From positions 1 to 54,727 of the forward strand of contig RAZJ01000019.1 of assembly GCA_003612625.1 (NCBI GenBank): 54,727 bases of DNA. Reading direction: 5' to 3'. The position numbers and the translations under genes are program-made. Below, piece by piece: positions 24,492 to 34,890 of the stretch. The notes beneath the pieces are model-generated. The model was not told the DNA's origin. It saw only the letters and a program-made list of their open reading frames with translations, and did not search any database. This DNA is from a bacterium 1XD42-1 (GTDB lineage: Bacteria; Bacillota; Clostridia; Oscillospirales; Ruminococcaceae). Every line of letters begins with the position of its first letter. Positions within the stretch are counted from its first letter, which is position 1.

Positions 24492-25058
24492 TTGGATCAA
24501 AAACAAACCTGGTGGAAAAAAGAATCAGAACGGTTCCAAGCTTCTGCAAAAGAATTGGAACGGTTGTCTTCCTTAACCGGCAGCGCTATGCTTACTGGGA
24601 TTGGAGCAATTTTAAACCGTTTTACGATCTCATTTACAACAACCCTGCGGTTAAGCTTTGCATTTTTAGCGGTTGCTTTATGCGGTATGTTTTTTGGCCC
24701 GGTTTTAGCTGGCTTAATGGGGGTAGCTTCTGACATTTTGCGGTATTTTCTAATTGGGGGAGGCCAGTATTTTCCAGGATTTACTTTAAATGAGTTTTTA
24801 AGCGGTTTTCTTTTTGGTTTGTTCCTTTACCGGAAACCGATTTCCTTGCCCCGTGTATTTTTTGCGAGGCTTTCTGTTGTTGTTTTAATCAATTTAATTT
24901 TGACGCCTTTATGGCTGTCTATTCTTTACAAAAATGCTTTTATTGTGCTGTTAGCTACTCGTATTGTAAAAAATTTGATTATGCTTCCCATAGAAACAGC
25001 GATATTATATGTTGTTTGTAAAAAAGCAGCTTCTTTACGTCCATATCGCGCCATATAA
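24492..25058 (+). CDS. folT: Folate ECF transporter S component
   Basis: 188 residues from TTG 24492, placed 8 bases after AAGGAGAG; an upstream in-frame ATG (24462) would start inside the regulatory hairpin. Integral membrane protein with about six helices; it binds folate and docks on the shared EcfA-A'-T module, which is not in this window. Conserved features are 'LRLSFAFLAVALCGMFFGP', 'GLMGVASDILRYFLI' and 'YFPGFTLNEFLSGFLFGLF'. The cytoplasmic N-terminus of about 45 residues is Lys/Glu-rich. Controlled by the THF riboswitch just upstream. A membrane protein gene follows after 20 bp. Confidence 0.9.
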   Translation: MDQKQTWWKKESERFQASAKELERLSSLTGSAMLTGIGAILNRFTISFTTTLRLSFAFLAVALCGMFFGPVLAGLMGVASDILRYFLIGGGQYFPGFTLNEFLSGFLFGLFLYRKPISLPRVFFARLSVVVLINLILTPLWLSILYKNAFIVLLATRIVKNLIMLPIETAILYVVCKKAASLRPYRAI

Positions 25059-25078
25059 CAAAGAAAGGCGGGGAGTCA

Positions 25079-25807
25079 TTGCCAAGGCAGATAAAGCAAT
25101 GTGCTTGGGAAATTTACTTAAAAAATATCTTTCATATTTACAAAAATACAGCTTTTTATTTTGGAATCCGTTTTTTTGTTGCTTTCTTAATCGGACAACT
25201 CACTTTACATCCATTTTTGCGCCAGATAATAGGGATTGTATGGACGTTATCCTTGGTTCCTATGGATCTTTGGTGGAGAAAATCTTTGGTAGACCTGATT
25301 AAGGAAGAAAAATTGCTCCCAAAAAATATTTTTTCTTTTTATCAAAATAACAGCTTTTGCCAAAAAGGACTTTTTGCCCAAGTCCTTTGCGAGGGTGGGG
25401 CTTTATGGTTCTGGGGTATTGGCTCTGGGCTTCGGGCCGGAGAAGGGGCTGCAAACTTTTTTGGTGTTGGCTTTGAATTTTTAGGGCTGACCGTTCCTTT
25501 TCTGTTTGCATTGCTGATCCAGCCGTTTTATGTTTCCATTCTGGTTTCCCCGCAGAAAACCTTGTCGTCAGCTTTGTCGTTATCATGGAAAGCCATGAAG
25601 GGAAAACGGAAAGATTTACTTTATTTATGGGCTTCTTTAATCCCTTGGCTGTTACTGCTTCTGCTGAGTGGTATTTTAACTGATATCAGTCATTTGTGGC
25701 TGACTTCATTGTTGTCTTATGGGATTATGCTGCTGGCATGTGTTTCTATTTTGCCTTATGTGATATTATGTGGAATATTTTTTTCCTTGCGGATTTTGAA
25801 ATTTTAA
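25079..25807 (+). CDS. Membrane protein of unknown function
   Basis: 242 residues from TTG 25079 with AAAGGCGGGGAG upstream. There are about six hydrophobic segments: ~27-45, ~50-65, ~105-125 ('GGALWFWGIGSGLRAG' region), ~135-160, ~185-205 ('LIPWLLLLLLSGIL') and ~215-238. The 'SSALSLSWKAMKGKRKDLLY' loop resembles membrane proteins of the glycerophosphoryl-diester-like or DUF975 type, but I cannot assign it. It lies in the THF-riboswitch transcript, so a link to folate uptake is possible, though simple read-through is as likely. A hairpin terminator follows. Confidence 0.6.
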   Translation: MPRQIKQCAWEIYLKNIFHIYKNTAFYFGIRFFVAFLIGQLTLHPFLRQIIGIVWTLSLVPMDLWWRKSLVDLIKEEKLLPKNIFSFYQNNSFCQKGLFAQVLCEGGALWFWGIGSGLRAGEGAANFFGVGFEFLGLTVPFLFALLIQPFYVSILVSPQKTLSSALSLSWKAMKGKRKDLLYLWASLIPWLLLLLLSGILTDISHLWLTSLLSYGIMLLACVSILPYVILCGIFFSLRILKF

Positions 25808-25820
25808 AAGTTTAACCAGC

Positions 25821-25864
25821 CAGTCCCGGGTTATTTCATTCCAAAAATGGAGTAATCCGGGCTG
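25821..25864 (+). terminator. Terminator-like hairpin after the folT transcript
   Basis: CAGTCCCGGGTTA (25821-25833) pairs with TAATCCGGGCTG (25853-25864) with mismatches, followed by TATTTTATGG. It has only a moderate T-run. Confidence 0.55.
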
Positions 25865-25984
25865 TATTTTATGGAATTTTATGATATTTTGCGGAATTTT
25901 GCAGTGGATTTAGAAATAAAAGGAAGAAAAATCCCTAAAGGATGTTACAAAAATGTTAAAAATTTAAATTCTTTCGAAAAAGGG

Positions 25985-26012
25985 TTGATTTTTTGAAAAA
26001 AAGTATTAGAAT
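25985..26012 (+). promoter_or_regulatory. SigA promoter of groESL
   Basis: TTGATT (25985-25990), 16-bp spacer, TAGAAT (26007-26012). The CIRCE operator starts 5 bp downstream and covers the transcription start. Confidence 0.7.
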
Positions 26013-26016
26013 AATC

Positions 26017-26043
26017 TTAGCACTCAAAGATATGGAGTGCTAA
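26017..26043 (+). promoter_or_regulatory. CIRCE operator (HrcA binding site)
   Basis: TTAGCACTC (26017-26025), 9-bp spacer, GAGTGCTAA (26035-26043): the full consensus with no mismatch. It predicts HrcA repression of groESL; hrcA itself is not in the window. Confidence 0.97.
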
Positions 26044-26058
26044 GATTATCGTTTTTAA

Positions 26059-26373
<315 letters not shown>

Positions 26374-26445
26374 TTTTAAATTTCCTGTTAGAAACATCCC
26401 CGGCAGCCGCCGGAATTTATAATTGAACAAAAGGAGATATGATAA

Positions 26446-28077
<1,632 letters not shown>

Positions 28078-28110
28078 TTTAGACAAGGTTATTATAAACC
28101 AATGGATGAA

Positions 28111-28151
28111 AGGGTTGATACTCGGTTTCATATCGGGTATCAGCCTTTTTT
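28111..28151 (+). terminator. Terminator of groESL
   Basis: AGGGTTGATACTCG (28111-28124) pairs with CGGGTATCAGCCT (28134-28146), followed by TTTTT. Confidence 0.85.
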
Positions 28152-28165
28152 GATTATAAAATCGG

Positions 28166-28223
28166 TGTATATTTTCTGTATATTTTCAAAAATGGTTGTA
28201 TATTTTAAATTGTATGATATAAT
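28166..28223 (+). promoter_or_regulatory. Promoter with three TGTATATTTT repeats before the Asp23 gene
   Basis: TTGTAT (28196-28201), 16-bp spacer, TATAAT (28218-28223). TGTATATTTT occurs exactly at 28166-28175, 28177-28186 and 28197-28206, starts 11 and 20 bp apart, i.e. on one helix face; the last covers the -35. It is an operator-like arrangement, though the tract is AT-rich. Confidence 0.5.
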
Positions 28224-28246
28224 AAATTGCGAAAAGGGGATTTGAA

Positions 28247-28630
28247 ATGATGCAGAACCATGAAAATACACAGCCAAATGGAAACTTAAAAATTTCTCGT
28301 GAAGTCATTTCTACAATAGCAAAGTATGCCGCATTAGAAGTGGAAGGAGTCGCTTCGTTGGCTTCTTTTACAGCGAATTTGAAAGGATGGCTTTTAAGGA
28401 GAAAGTCTGCAAAGCCAATTACTATTGATTTAACAGATGACGTAGCACGGATTGATCTGCATATCAATGTGAAAGCTGGTGTAAAAATACCAGAGCTTGC
28501 AGAAAAAGTACAGGCAGCAGTAAAAGAAGCTGTCCAAAATATGACTGGGATTGCAGTTTCTCATGTGAATATTGAAATTTCTGATATTATATTTGAGAAA
28601 ATGGGATCTGAATTAGCACCAGCAGATTAA
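28247..28630 (+). CDS. Asp23/Gls24 family envelope stress protein
   Basis: 127 residues, ATG after AAAGGGG. A single Asp23 domain (PF03780): 'NLKISREVISTIAKYAALEV' opening, 'EGVASLASF', 'DLTDDVARIDLHINVKAGVK', 'IPELAEKVQAAVKEAVQNMT', 'VSHVNIEISDI'. No signal peptide. In Clostridia this gene usually stands just before nusB, as here. Proteins of this type bind the inner face of the membrane or associate with envelope stress and fatty-acid genes. Three direct repeats lie over its promoter. Role inferred from family and position. Confidence 0.9.
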   Translation: MMQNHENTQPNGNLKISREVISTIAKYAALEVEGVASLASFTANLKGWLLRRKSAKPITIDLTDDVARIDLHINVKAGVKIPELAEKVQAAVKEAVQNMTGIAVSHVNIEISDIIFEKMGSELAPAD

Positions 28631-28643
28631 GGATTGTTAGTAA

Positions 28644-28674
28644 GGCGCGTTGGGCCTATAAGCGCGTCTGTTTT
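28644..28674 (+). terminator. Weak terminator or attenuator between the Asp23 gene and nusB
   Basis: GGCGCGTT (28644-28651) pairs with AGCGCGTC (28661-28668) using two G-U pairs, then TGTTTT. Partial termination would lower expression of the downstream operon. Confidence 0.5.
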
Positions 28675-28693
28675 GATGTAGGGGGTAATGTGG

Positions 28694-29170
28694 ATGAAAC
28701 GTAGTGAAGCACGGGAACAGGCGTTTATTTTAATTTTTGAACGGTCTTTTAAAGACGAGGATATTGATGAAATTATTGAGCAGGCCCAAATTAGCCGGAG
28801 TATGGTAGTAGATGATTATGCCTATAACTTGGCCCAGGAAGTTAGTGGGAATCTTCCCTGGCTGGATCAAATTATTGCATTATACTCTAAAAAATGGAAA
28901 ATCAAACGTATTTCCCGTGTATCTCTGTCTATTTTACGGCTTAGTTTGTGGGAAATTGACCATGTGGATACTGTACCAGAAGGGGTTTCTATCAATGAAG
29001 CCGTAGAACTGGCAAAGAAATATGGAAATGCCGATGACTTTGCTTTTGTAAATGGTGTTTTAGGTGCATATGTACGGGCCAAAGGACAAGAAAGCTCTGA
29101 AAATACAGAGGCAGAAAATTCAGAAGAACAACAGGAATCTTCTGTTTCCCTAAACATAGAGGAATCATAA
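28694..29170 (+). CDS. nusB: Transcription antitermination factor NusB
   Basis: 158 residues from ATG 28694, 8 bases after GGGGG; the ATG two codons earlier is too close to that site. All-helical RNA-binding protein that pairs with NusE/S10 in rRNA antitermination. 'KRSEAREQAFILIFERSF', 'WKIKRISRVSLSILRLSLWE' and 'VPEGVSINEAVELAKKYG' are characteristic. An acidic tail of about 25 residues is added at the C-terminus. The stop codon abuts the TsaD-like gene start, so the genes are co-translated as an operon. Confidence 0.95.
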   Translation: MKRSEAREQAFILIFERSFKDEDIDEIIEQAQISRSMVVDDYAYNLAQEVSGNLPWLDQIIALYSKKWKIKRISRVSLSILRLSLWEIDHVDTVPEGVSINEAVELAKKYGNADDFAFVNGVLGAYVRAKGQESSENTEAENSEEQQESSVSLNIEES

Positions 29171-30094
29171 ATGGCCTGGTATTTGGGAATAGATACAAGC
29201 AACTATACTACTTCAGCGGCACTCTACCAGCCGGAGCAAAACCGGATTATTCAGAAAAAAAAGCTGCTTCCAGTGGAAAAAGGATCTCTTGGCCTGCGGC
29301 AAAGTGATGCAGTTTTTGCCCATGTGAAACAGTTAAGCGGCATTTTGCAGGGCTTAATGGAGCCAGTGACAGAGCCTTTAGCCGGGATAGGGGTTTCGGT
29401 ACGTCCCAGGGATGTGGAAGGAAGCTATATGCCATGCTTTTTAACCGGGGAAATGGCAGCCCGTTCTATTGGGGCAGCCCTCCATTTGCCAGTATCCGTA
29501 TTTTCCCATCAGGCAGGTCATATTGCTGCTGCGCTTTTTTCTGCTGGCCGGCTTGATTTGATGAAAGGGCCTTTTGCGGCGTTCCATCTTTCCGGAGGTA
29601 CAACAGAATGCCTTCTGGTACAGCCAGGAACAGAAACGCCATTTCAAGTTGCATTATTTGCGAAATCCTTAGATTTAAAAGCCGGACAAGCCGTAGACAG
29701 GGTGGCGGCTATGCTTGGTTTGTCTTTCCCAGGCGGAAAGGAATTGGAAGCTTTAGCATTGCAGGCACAAAAAACATTCCGGATAAAACCTGTTATGCGG
29801 GGAAAGGACTGCTCTTTATCCGGGATTGAAAACCGTTGTGCTGCTATGGTTCAACAGGGATGCCCTCCAGAAGAAACCGCACGGTTTTGTTTAGATAGTA
29901 TTTTTGCCGCAGTGGAAGGGATGACTAAGGAACTTTTAAAAGAATATCCCAAAATCCCCATTATTTATGCAGGCGGAGTTATGAGTAATTCTATCTTACA
30001 AAAAGGGCTGGCTGATTATGGCTATTTTGCGGAACCAGCTTTTTCTTCGGACAATGGGGCAGGAATTGCAATCTTAGCTTCTGCAAAGTGCTAG
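29171..30094 (+). CDS. TsaD/Kae1-like paralog (M22 glycoprotease family)
   Basis: 307 residues, ATG immediately after the nusB stop. ASKHA/Kae1 fold: 'YLGIDTSNYTTSAAL' opening, metal-site 'SHQAGHIAAAL' (H-x3-H), 'HLSGGTTECLLV', 'GQAVDRVAAMLGLSFPGG', 'AGGVMSNSILQKGL', 'SSDNGAGIAILA'. Compared with true TsaD, which makes the t6A tRNA modification with TsaB/E, the GHT and FSFSGLKTA motifs are changed ('GTT', 'CSLSGIENR') and the protein is about 30 residues shorter. It is therefore probably a separate clostridial paralog rather than TsaD itself. Position between nusB and xseA is typical of Clostridia. Function unproven. Confidence 0.8.
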   Translation: MAWYLGIDTSNYTTSAALYQPEQNRIIQKKKLLPVEKGSLGLRQSDAVFAHVKQLSGILQGLMEPVTEPLAGIGVSVRPRDVEGSYMPCFLTGEMAARSIGAALHLPVSVFSHQAGHIAAALFSAGRLDLMKGPFAAFHLSGGTTECLLVQPGTETPFQVALFAKSLDLKAGQAVDRVAAMLGLSFPGGKELEALALQAQKTFRIKPVMRGKDCSLSGIENRCAAMVQQGCPPEETARFCLDSIFAAVEGMTKELLKEYPKIPIIYAGGVMSNSILQKGLADYGYFAEPAFSSDNGAGIAILASAKC

Positions 30095-30104
30095 GGAGGG
30101 GAAA

Positions 30105-31424
30105 ATGGCACAGAGAGTCATTACAGTAACCCAGTTAAACCGCTATGTTAAGGCTCTGTTTTCGGAAAATAAGCTGTTAAATGAAATGATGGTGCAGGGG
30201 GAAATTTCTAATTTTATCCGCCATTACAAATCAGGTCATTTATATTTTACGCTCAAAGATAAAGAGTCTTCTATTAAAGCAGTTATGTTTCGCGGGGATG
30301 CGCAATTCCTCCAGTTTCAGCCAGAAAATGGAATGGCTGTAATTGTAACAGGAGCTGTTACCCTTTATGAGAGAGATGGAAGCTACCAGATTTATGTGAA
30401 ACAGATACAGCCGGATGGTATAGGTACCTTATATCTGGCCTTTGAACAATTAAAAGAAAAACTTTCGCGGGAAGGGCTTTTTGCTCCGGAACAGAAACGC
30501 CCATTACCGAAATATCCGGAAAAAATCGGAATTGTCACAAGTGAAGGAGCCGCGGCTTTACAGGATATGCTTCGGATTCTGGCAAGACGCGCTCCAAGTG
30601 TCCGTATCCTTCTTTCTCCGGCCCAGGTGCAGGGAGAAGGGGCAGCGGAATCTTTAATTGAGGGACTGCTCCGGCTGAGAAAAACAGATTGTGACATCAT
30701 TATTATTGGGCGGGGCGGAGGCTCTATGGAAGATTTATGGGCTTTTAATGACGAAAAGCTTGCCAGAACCATTGCTTCCAGCCCAATCCCTGTGGTTTCT
30801 GCCGTAGGCCATGAAACAGATTTTACGATTGCAGATTTTGCCGCAGATTTGCGGGCACCAACACCGTCTGCGGCGGCGGAACTGGCTGTTCCAAATACAG
30901 CAGATGTATTATATTATTTGGATAGTTTATGGGATTCCTGTTATATTCGTATGCAGCAAAATTTGAAGGAAAAGGAACGACGCTTACAGGAATTAAAAAG
31001 GCACCTGGTCACGCCTATGGGCGTGCTGGAGCAGGAAACACAGCGTTTTCATTTTGTACAGCACCGGGTTTTTCTTTCTATGCAAAGACGTTTGGATTTA
31101 TCTGAAGTTTGTTTGCGGGAAGCCGGAAAACGTGTGACATTTTCAATGGAACAAAAATTGTGCCGTTCCAGGGAACGGCTTCAAAATGCGGCCCGTTTAA
31201 TAGAAGCCTCCAGTCCAGTACGTTTGTTAGAACGTGGATATTGCGGAGTGATGAAAGAAGGAAAAGCTGTTTCTTCTATATCAGATGTAACAGAAGGAGA
31301 TCAACTGGTTACACAAGTTGCAGATGGGAGTATTTTTTCCCAGGTTACCGGACGAAAGAAAAAGTATTATAATAAGGAAGAGAATAGACATGGCAAAACA
31401 GATGACCCTGGAAGAAGCCATTAG
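30105..31424 (+). CDS. xseA: Exodeoxyribonuclease VII large subunit
   Basis: 439 residues, ATG after AGGGAGGGG. Catalytic subunit degrading single-stranded DNA together with XseB. N-terminal OB fold: 'ITVTQLNRYVKALFSEN', 'VQGEISNFIRHYKSGHLYF'. Catalytic core: 'KIGIVTSEGAAALQDML', 'DIIIIGRGGGSMEDLWAFND', 'VGHETDFTIADFAADLRAPT'. A long coiled coil (~275-385) follows, then a short C-terminal segment. The last 35 bp overlap xseB, so subunits are made in step. The Lys-rich C-terminal end ('GRKKKYYNKEENRHGK') lies in the overlap. Confidence 0.96.
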   Translation: MAQRVITVTQLNRYVKALFSENKLLNEMMVQGEISNFIRHYKSGHLYFTLKDKESSIKAVMFRGDAQFLQFQPENGMAVIVTGAVTLYERDGSYQIYVKQIQPDGIGTLYLAFEQLKEKLSREGLFAPEQKRPLPKYPEKIGIVTSEGAAALQDMLRILARRAPSVRILLSPAQVQGEGAAESLIEGLLRLRKTDCDIIIIGRGGGSMEDLWAFNDEKLARTIASSPIPVVSAVGHETDFTIADFAADLRAPTPSAAAELAVPNTADVLYYLDSLWDSCYIRMQQNLKEKERRLQELKRHLVTPMGVLEQETQRFHFVQHRVFLSMQRRLDLSEVCLREAGKRVTFSMEQKLCRSRERLQNAARLIEASSPVRLLERGYCGVMKEGKAVSSISDVTEGDQLVTQVADGSIFSQVTGRKKKYYNKEENRHGKTDDPGRSH

Positions 31425-31602
31425 CCGCGTTGAAACAATCGCTGAAAAATTAGAAGGGGAAATTTCCATAGATGAATCCATTACTTTATATGCAGAAGCT
31501 GTAAAGCTAATCGAATATGCAGGGGGAAAACTAGAAACGGCCCGGCAGAAAGTTGAAAAACTTTCGCCAAAGCCAAAGGAGAATCAAGATGACGGGGAAT
31601 GA
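31390..31602 (+). CDS. xseB: Exodeoxyribonuclease VII small subunit
   Basis: 70 residues. ATG 31390 follows AAGGAAGAG; in-frame upstream codons belong to the xseA overlap. A coiled-coil helical protein that wraps XseA: 'MTLEEAISRVETIAEKLEGE', 'ISIDESITLYAEAVKLIEYA', acidic tail. It overlaps xseA by 35 bp and ispA by 14 bp. Confidence 0.95.
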   Translation: MAKQMTLEEAISRVETIAEKLEGEISIDESITLYAEAVKLIEYAGGKLETARQKVEKLSPKPKENQDDGE

Positions 31603-32458
31603 AATCCGGCTGTCCCAATATGTACAAAAAACAGAAGCTGCTTTAGATACGGCGCTTCCAAAGGAAGGCGGGACCCTTGTTCGGGAAGCCATGCTTTACA
31701 GCTTATTAGGCAGTGGAAAACGGATCCGAGCTGCTTTGGTATTGGAATTTGCCCGGCTGGGCGGTGCAGCCGAGTCCCAGGCTTTACCGCTGGCCTGTGC
31801 AGTAGAAATGATTCACGCATATTCTTTGATTCATGATGATTTGCCCTGTATGGATAATGATGATTTCCGCCGTGGGCAGCCTTCCTGCCATAAAAAATTC
31901 GGGGAAGCCTGTGCCCTTTTAGCCGGGGATGGACTTTTAACCTTGGCTTTTGAAACCGCGGCAGGGGCACCGCTTCCAGGAGAGGCGAAAGCCCGCACCA
32001 TAGCAGAATTGGCAAAGGCGGCAGGATGGCAGGGCATGATAGGCGGGCAAATGATGGACTTAGATGCGGAAAATCATGAGATCCCATTGGAAACGCTGCA
32101 AAAATTATATGCAATGAAAACAGGTGAACTATTGCGGGTTTCTGCTTTATTGGGGTGCATTGCAGCAGATGCCTCTGAAATCGAAACCATTGCTCAAAAT
32201 TATACGTCTGCAATTGGAATGGCTTTTCAAATTACAGATGATATTTTGGATGTAACAGGAAATACAGAAAAATTAGGGAAACCGATTGGCAGCGATAAGG
32301 AAAATGGAAAATCCACATATGTTTCTCTTTTGGGTCTGGAAAATGCAAAAAAAGAAGCCTGCCGTCAAATACAACTGGCCCGGCTTCAGGCGGAAAAGCT
32401 GGAAGATTCCGGTTTTCTAATCTGGCTGGCGGATTTAATACTGAATCGGGATCATTGA
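31589..32458 (+). CDS. ispA: Farnesyl/geranyl diphosphate synthase (polyprenyl synthetase)
   Basis: 289 residues from ATG 31589 with AAAGGAG 5-8 bases upstream; translation starts inside xseB. All-helical prenyltransferase that condenses IPP with allylic diphosphates. First Asp-rich motif 'SLIHDDLPCMDNDDFRRGQP', second 'MAFQITDDILDVTG', plus 'GSGKRIRAALVLE' and 'AMKTGELLRVS'. It supplies precursors for undecaprenyl phosphate and quinones. Together with dxs two genes later it forms an isoprenoid cluster. Chain-length specificity cannot be stated with certainty; the family default is C15. Confidence 0.93.
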   Translation: MTGNEIRLSQYVQKTEAALDTALPKEGGTLVREAMLYSLLGSGKRIRAALVLEFARLGGAAESQALPLACAVEMIHAYSLIHDDLPCMDNDDFRRGQPSCHKKFGEACALLAGDGLLTLAFETAAGAPLPGEAKARTIAELAKAAGWQGMIGGQMMDLDAENHEIPLETLQKLYAMKTGELLRVSALLGCIAADASEIETIAQNYTSAIGMAFQITDDILDVTGNTEKLGKPIGSDKENGKSTYVSLLGLENAKKEACRQIQLARLQAEKLEDSGFLIWLADLILNRDH

Positions 32459-32475
32459 GAAAGCAAAGGAGGCTT

Positions 32476-32985
32476 ATGAATCCGATGCAAACAGTTTTCA
32501 GCAATTATATTTTAGATGTGTCGTTTCTTGCGTGGTTTTCTGCGCAGCTCATCAAAACGATTTTAGCATATATCCCAACCAAAAAAGTTTCCTGGGAACG
32601 GATGGTAGGCGCTGGCGGTATGCCAAGTTCCCATTCATCCCTTGTCTGTGCAATGGCTGTGGCAACTGCAAAAAAAGTTGGCTATGCTTCACCAGAGTTT
32701 GCTCTGGCGCTGGGATTTGCTGCCGTAGTTATGTATGATGCTATGGGGGTTAGACGGGCTGCTGGGGAACAGGCGAAAGTCCTTAATAAAATGATTACAG
32801 ATTTTAAAGATATGTTCCAAGTGATGAAAGAAGAATTTGATGCTTTGGCACGGGGCGAGTTTTTAGGGAATTTGGAATACAGAAGCGGGAAAAAATTAAA
32901 AGAATTTCTTGGGCATACACCATTAGAAGTGCTTTGCGGTGCTGTCTTAGGAATTTCAATCGCTGCATTCATCCCAGCATTTTAA
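32476..32985 (+). CDS. Divergent PAP2 (DUF212) family membrane protein
   Basis: 169 residues from ATG 32476 (AAGGAGG 3 bases upstream; ATG 32485 is an alternative). Hydrophobic segments at ~10-30, ~55-75, ~80-95 and ~150-168. The acid-phosphatase-like motif 'GGMPSSHSSLVCAMA' with the SxxHS pattern and 'YDAMGVRRAAGEQAKVLNK' define the YuiD/DUF212 group. Related proteins include lipid phosphatases; a role in polyprenyl or lipid phosphate turnover would fit its place between ispA and dxs, but this is inference. Confidence 0.9.
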   Translation: MNPMQTVFSNYILDVSFLAWFSAQLIKTILAYIPTKKVSWERMVGAGGMPSSHSSLVCAMAVATAKKVGYASPEFALALGFAAVVMYDAMGVRRAAGEQAKVLNKMITDFKDMFQVMKEEFDALARGEFLGNLEYRSGKKLKEFLGHTPLEVLCGAVLGISIAAFIPAF

Positions 32986-33008
32986 ACGGAAGGGAGAGAA
33001 AATCCATT

Positions 33009-34865
33009 TTGACACCTTTTCAGCCTATCAAGCATTTACAGCTCCCGCAAGATCTGAAAAAAATGGATTCCAAGCAGCTTTCCATTCTATGCGGGGAAAT
33101 CCGCCAGCAGATCATCCAGACTGTTTCAAAAAATGGAGGACATCTTGCTTCTAATTTAGGTGCAGTCGAATTAACGGTAGCACTTCATAAAGTATTCCAA
33201 ATCCCGGAAGATGCAATTGTCTGGGATGTAGGACATCAATGTTATACTCATAAAATATTAACAGGCCGTTTTTCACGTTTTCATAGCCTTCGGAAAACAG
33301 GAGGAATTTCTGGATTTCCCCGCCATGATGAAAGTAGCTGTGATGCTTTTTTAGCCGGACATGCCAGCACATCCCTTTCGGCAGCCTGCGGCCTTGCAAA
33401 GGCTAAAACCTTAACAGGAGATCCCCATACTGTGATTGCCGTGGTAGGGGATGGAGCTTTAACAGGCGGTATGATTTATGAGGCTCTGAACAATGCCGGA
33501 CGCAGCGGAAGCCGTTTGATTATGATTCTCAATGATAATAATATGTCTATTTCCAAAAGTGTTGGTGCATTGGCGCGGTATTTGGCTATGAAACGTACTT
33601 CCGCTGGTTATTTACAGTTAAAAGACCGGGTAGAAGATACGCTGTTAAAAATCCCGTTTGTTGGACAGGGAATCCGCGATACAATCGTAAGTTCTAAAAG
33701 TACATTACGGCAGGTGCTTTATCACAGCAACCTTTTTGAAGATTTTGGATTTGACTATTTAGGGCCTGTGGATGGACATAACATTTCCGGATTGATCCAG
33801 GTATTAACCCGCGCCAAAGAATTGGAAAAGCCTGTGGTTGTTCATATTAACACAATAAAAGGAAAAGGCTATCTCCCTGCGGAAAAAAATCCTGCCCGCT
33901 ATCATGGTGTATCTGCTTTTGATTATAAACAAGGCATACAAGCGGAGGAAGGGACAACCTTTTCTTCGGTTTTTGGGCAGACTTTAGTTGACTTGGCCCG
34001 GAAAGATCCGAAAATTTGTGCGATTACTGCTGCAATGGAAACGGGAACAGGGCTTGCTCCTTTTGCAAAAGAATTTGGCAGTCAGGATCGGTTCTTTGAT
34101 GTGGGTATTGCGGAAGAACATGCTGTTACTTTTGCCTGTGGTTTGGCAGCAGGCGGAATGCGTCCGGTAGTTGCAGTTTATTCCACTTTTTTGCAAAGGG
34201 CTTATGATCAGCTCCTGCATGATGGTGCTATTGAACCGCAGCATGTCGTATTGGCAGTGGATCGGGCAGGTTTTATTGGAAGTGACGGGGCAACCCATCA
34301 AGGACTTTTTGATGCGGCTTTTCTTTCCCAAGTTCCGGGAATTACAATATATTCCCCGGCAACTTATAACCAGTTGGTTTATTCTTTCAAACAGGCAATG
34401 TATGAAGCGGAAGGGCTGGCGGCTGTCCGATATCCCCGGGGCCAGGAGGATACTTTGTCAATAACCCTTTCCGGAGATTGGACCCATTGCTCTAAAGACA
34501 GCTCTGTTTTGTTAATTACTTATGGCAGGCAGGCTGTGGAAACGATAAAAGCTGTGGAATCTCTGGCGCAAGAGGGTAAACCGGTGGATTTATTGGTTTT
34601 AAATCAGATTTGTCCGATTCCACAGGAATGTATCCAACTGGCCCGGAAATATCCCAAAATTCTTTTTATCGAAGAAGGCATTTTACAGGGCGGCATTGGC
34701 GAACATTTCCTTTGTATGCTGTCGGAAGCTCCTTATTACGGAAGAATGCAGGTTCAAGGGGTAAAACAGCCATTTTTACCGCAAATGACATTAGCAGAAG
34801 CCCAGAAACTTTGTGGATTGGATGCGGCTTCTATTGTGAAACGGGTAATCGAATTATTTTTTTAG
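33009..34865 (+). CDS. dxs: 1-deoxy-D-xylulose-5-phosphate synthase
   Basis: 618 residues from TTG 33009, after GGAAGGGAGAG and 23 bp behind the DUF212 stop; an upstream in-frame ATG lies within that gene. First step of the MEP isoprenoid route: pyruvate + GAP to DXP, using thiamine diphosphate. ThDP motif 'GDGALTGGMIYEALNNAG' ending in 'NDNNMSIS'; 'WDVGHQCYTHKILTGR'; transketolase middle domain 'FDVGIAEEHAVTFACGLAAG', 'STFLQRAYDQLLHDGA', 'DRAGFIGSDGATHQGLFD'. Length is normal. Confidence 0.97.
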   Translation: MTPFQPIKHLQLPQDLKKMDSKQLSILCGEIRQQIIQTVSKNGGHLASNLGAVELTVALHKVFQIPEDAIVWDVGHQCYTHKILTGRFSRFHSLRKTGGISGFPRHDESSCDAFLAGHASTSLSAACGLAKAKTLTGDPHTVIAVVGDGALTGGMIYEALNNAGRSGSRLIMILNDNNMSISKSVGALARYLAMKRTSAGYLQLKDRVEDTLLKIPFVGQGIRDTIVSSKSTLRQVLYHSNLFEDFGFDYLGPVDGHNISGLIQVLTRAKELEKPVVVHINTIKGKGYLPAEKNPARYHGVSAFDYKQGIQAEEGTTFSSVFGQTLVDLARKDPKICAITAAMETGTGLAPFAKEFGSQDRFFDVGIAEEHAVTFACGLAAGGMRPVVAVYSTFLQRAYDQLLHDGAIEPQHVVLAVDRAGFIGSDGATHQGLFDAAFLSQVPGITIYSPATYNQLVYSFKQAMYEAEGLAAVRYPRGQEDTLSITLSGDWTHCSKDSSVLLITYGRQAVETIKAVESLAQEGKPVDLLVLNQICPIPQECIQLARKYPKILFIEEGILQGGIGEHFLCMLSEAPYYGRMQVQGVKQPFLPQMTLAEAQKLCGLDAASIVKRVIELFF

Positions 34866-34890
34866 AAGCTGTAAAGACGCAGGGAGTGAC

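Noticed and set aside
25009-25302. 97-codon plus frame between folT and the next membrane protein
   Set aside because: Overlaps both genes in another frame and lacks a ribosome site.
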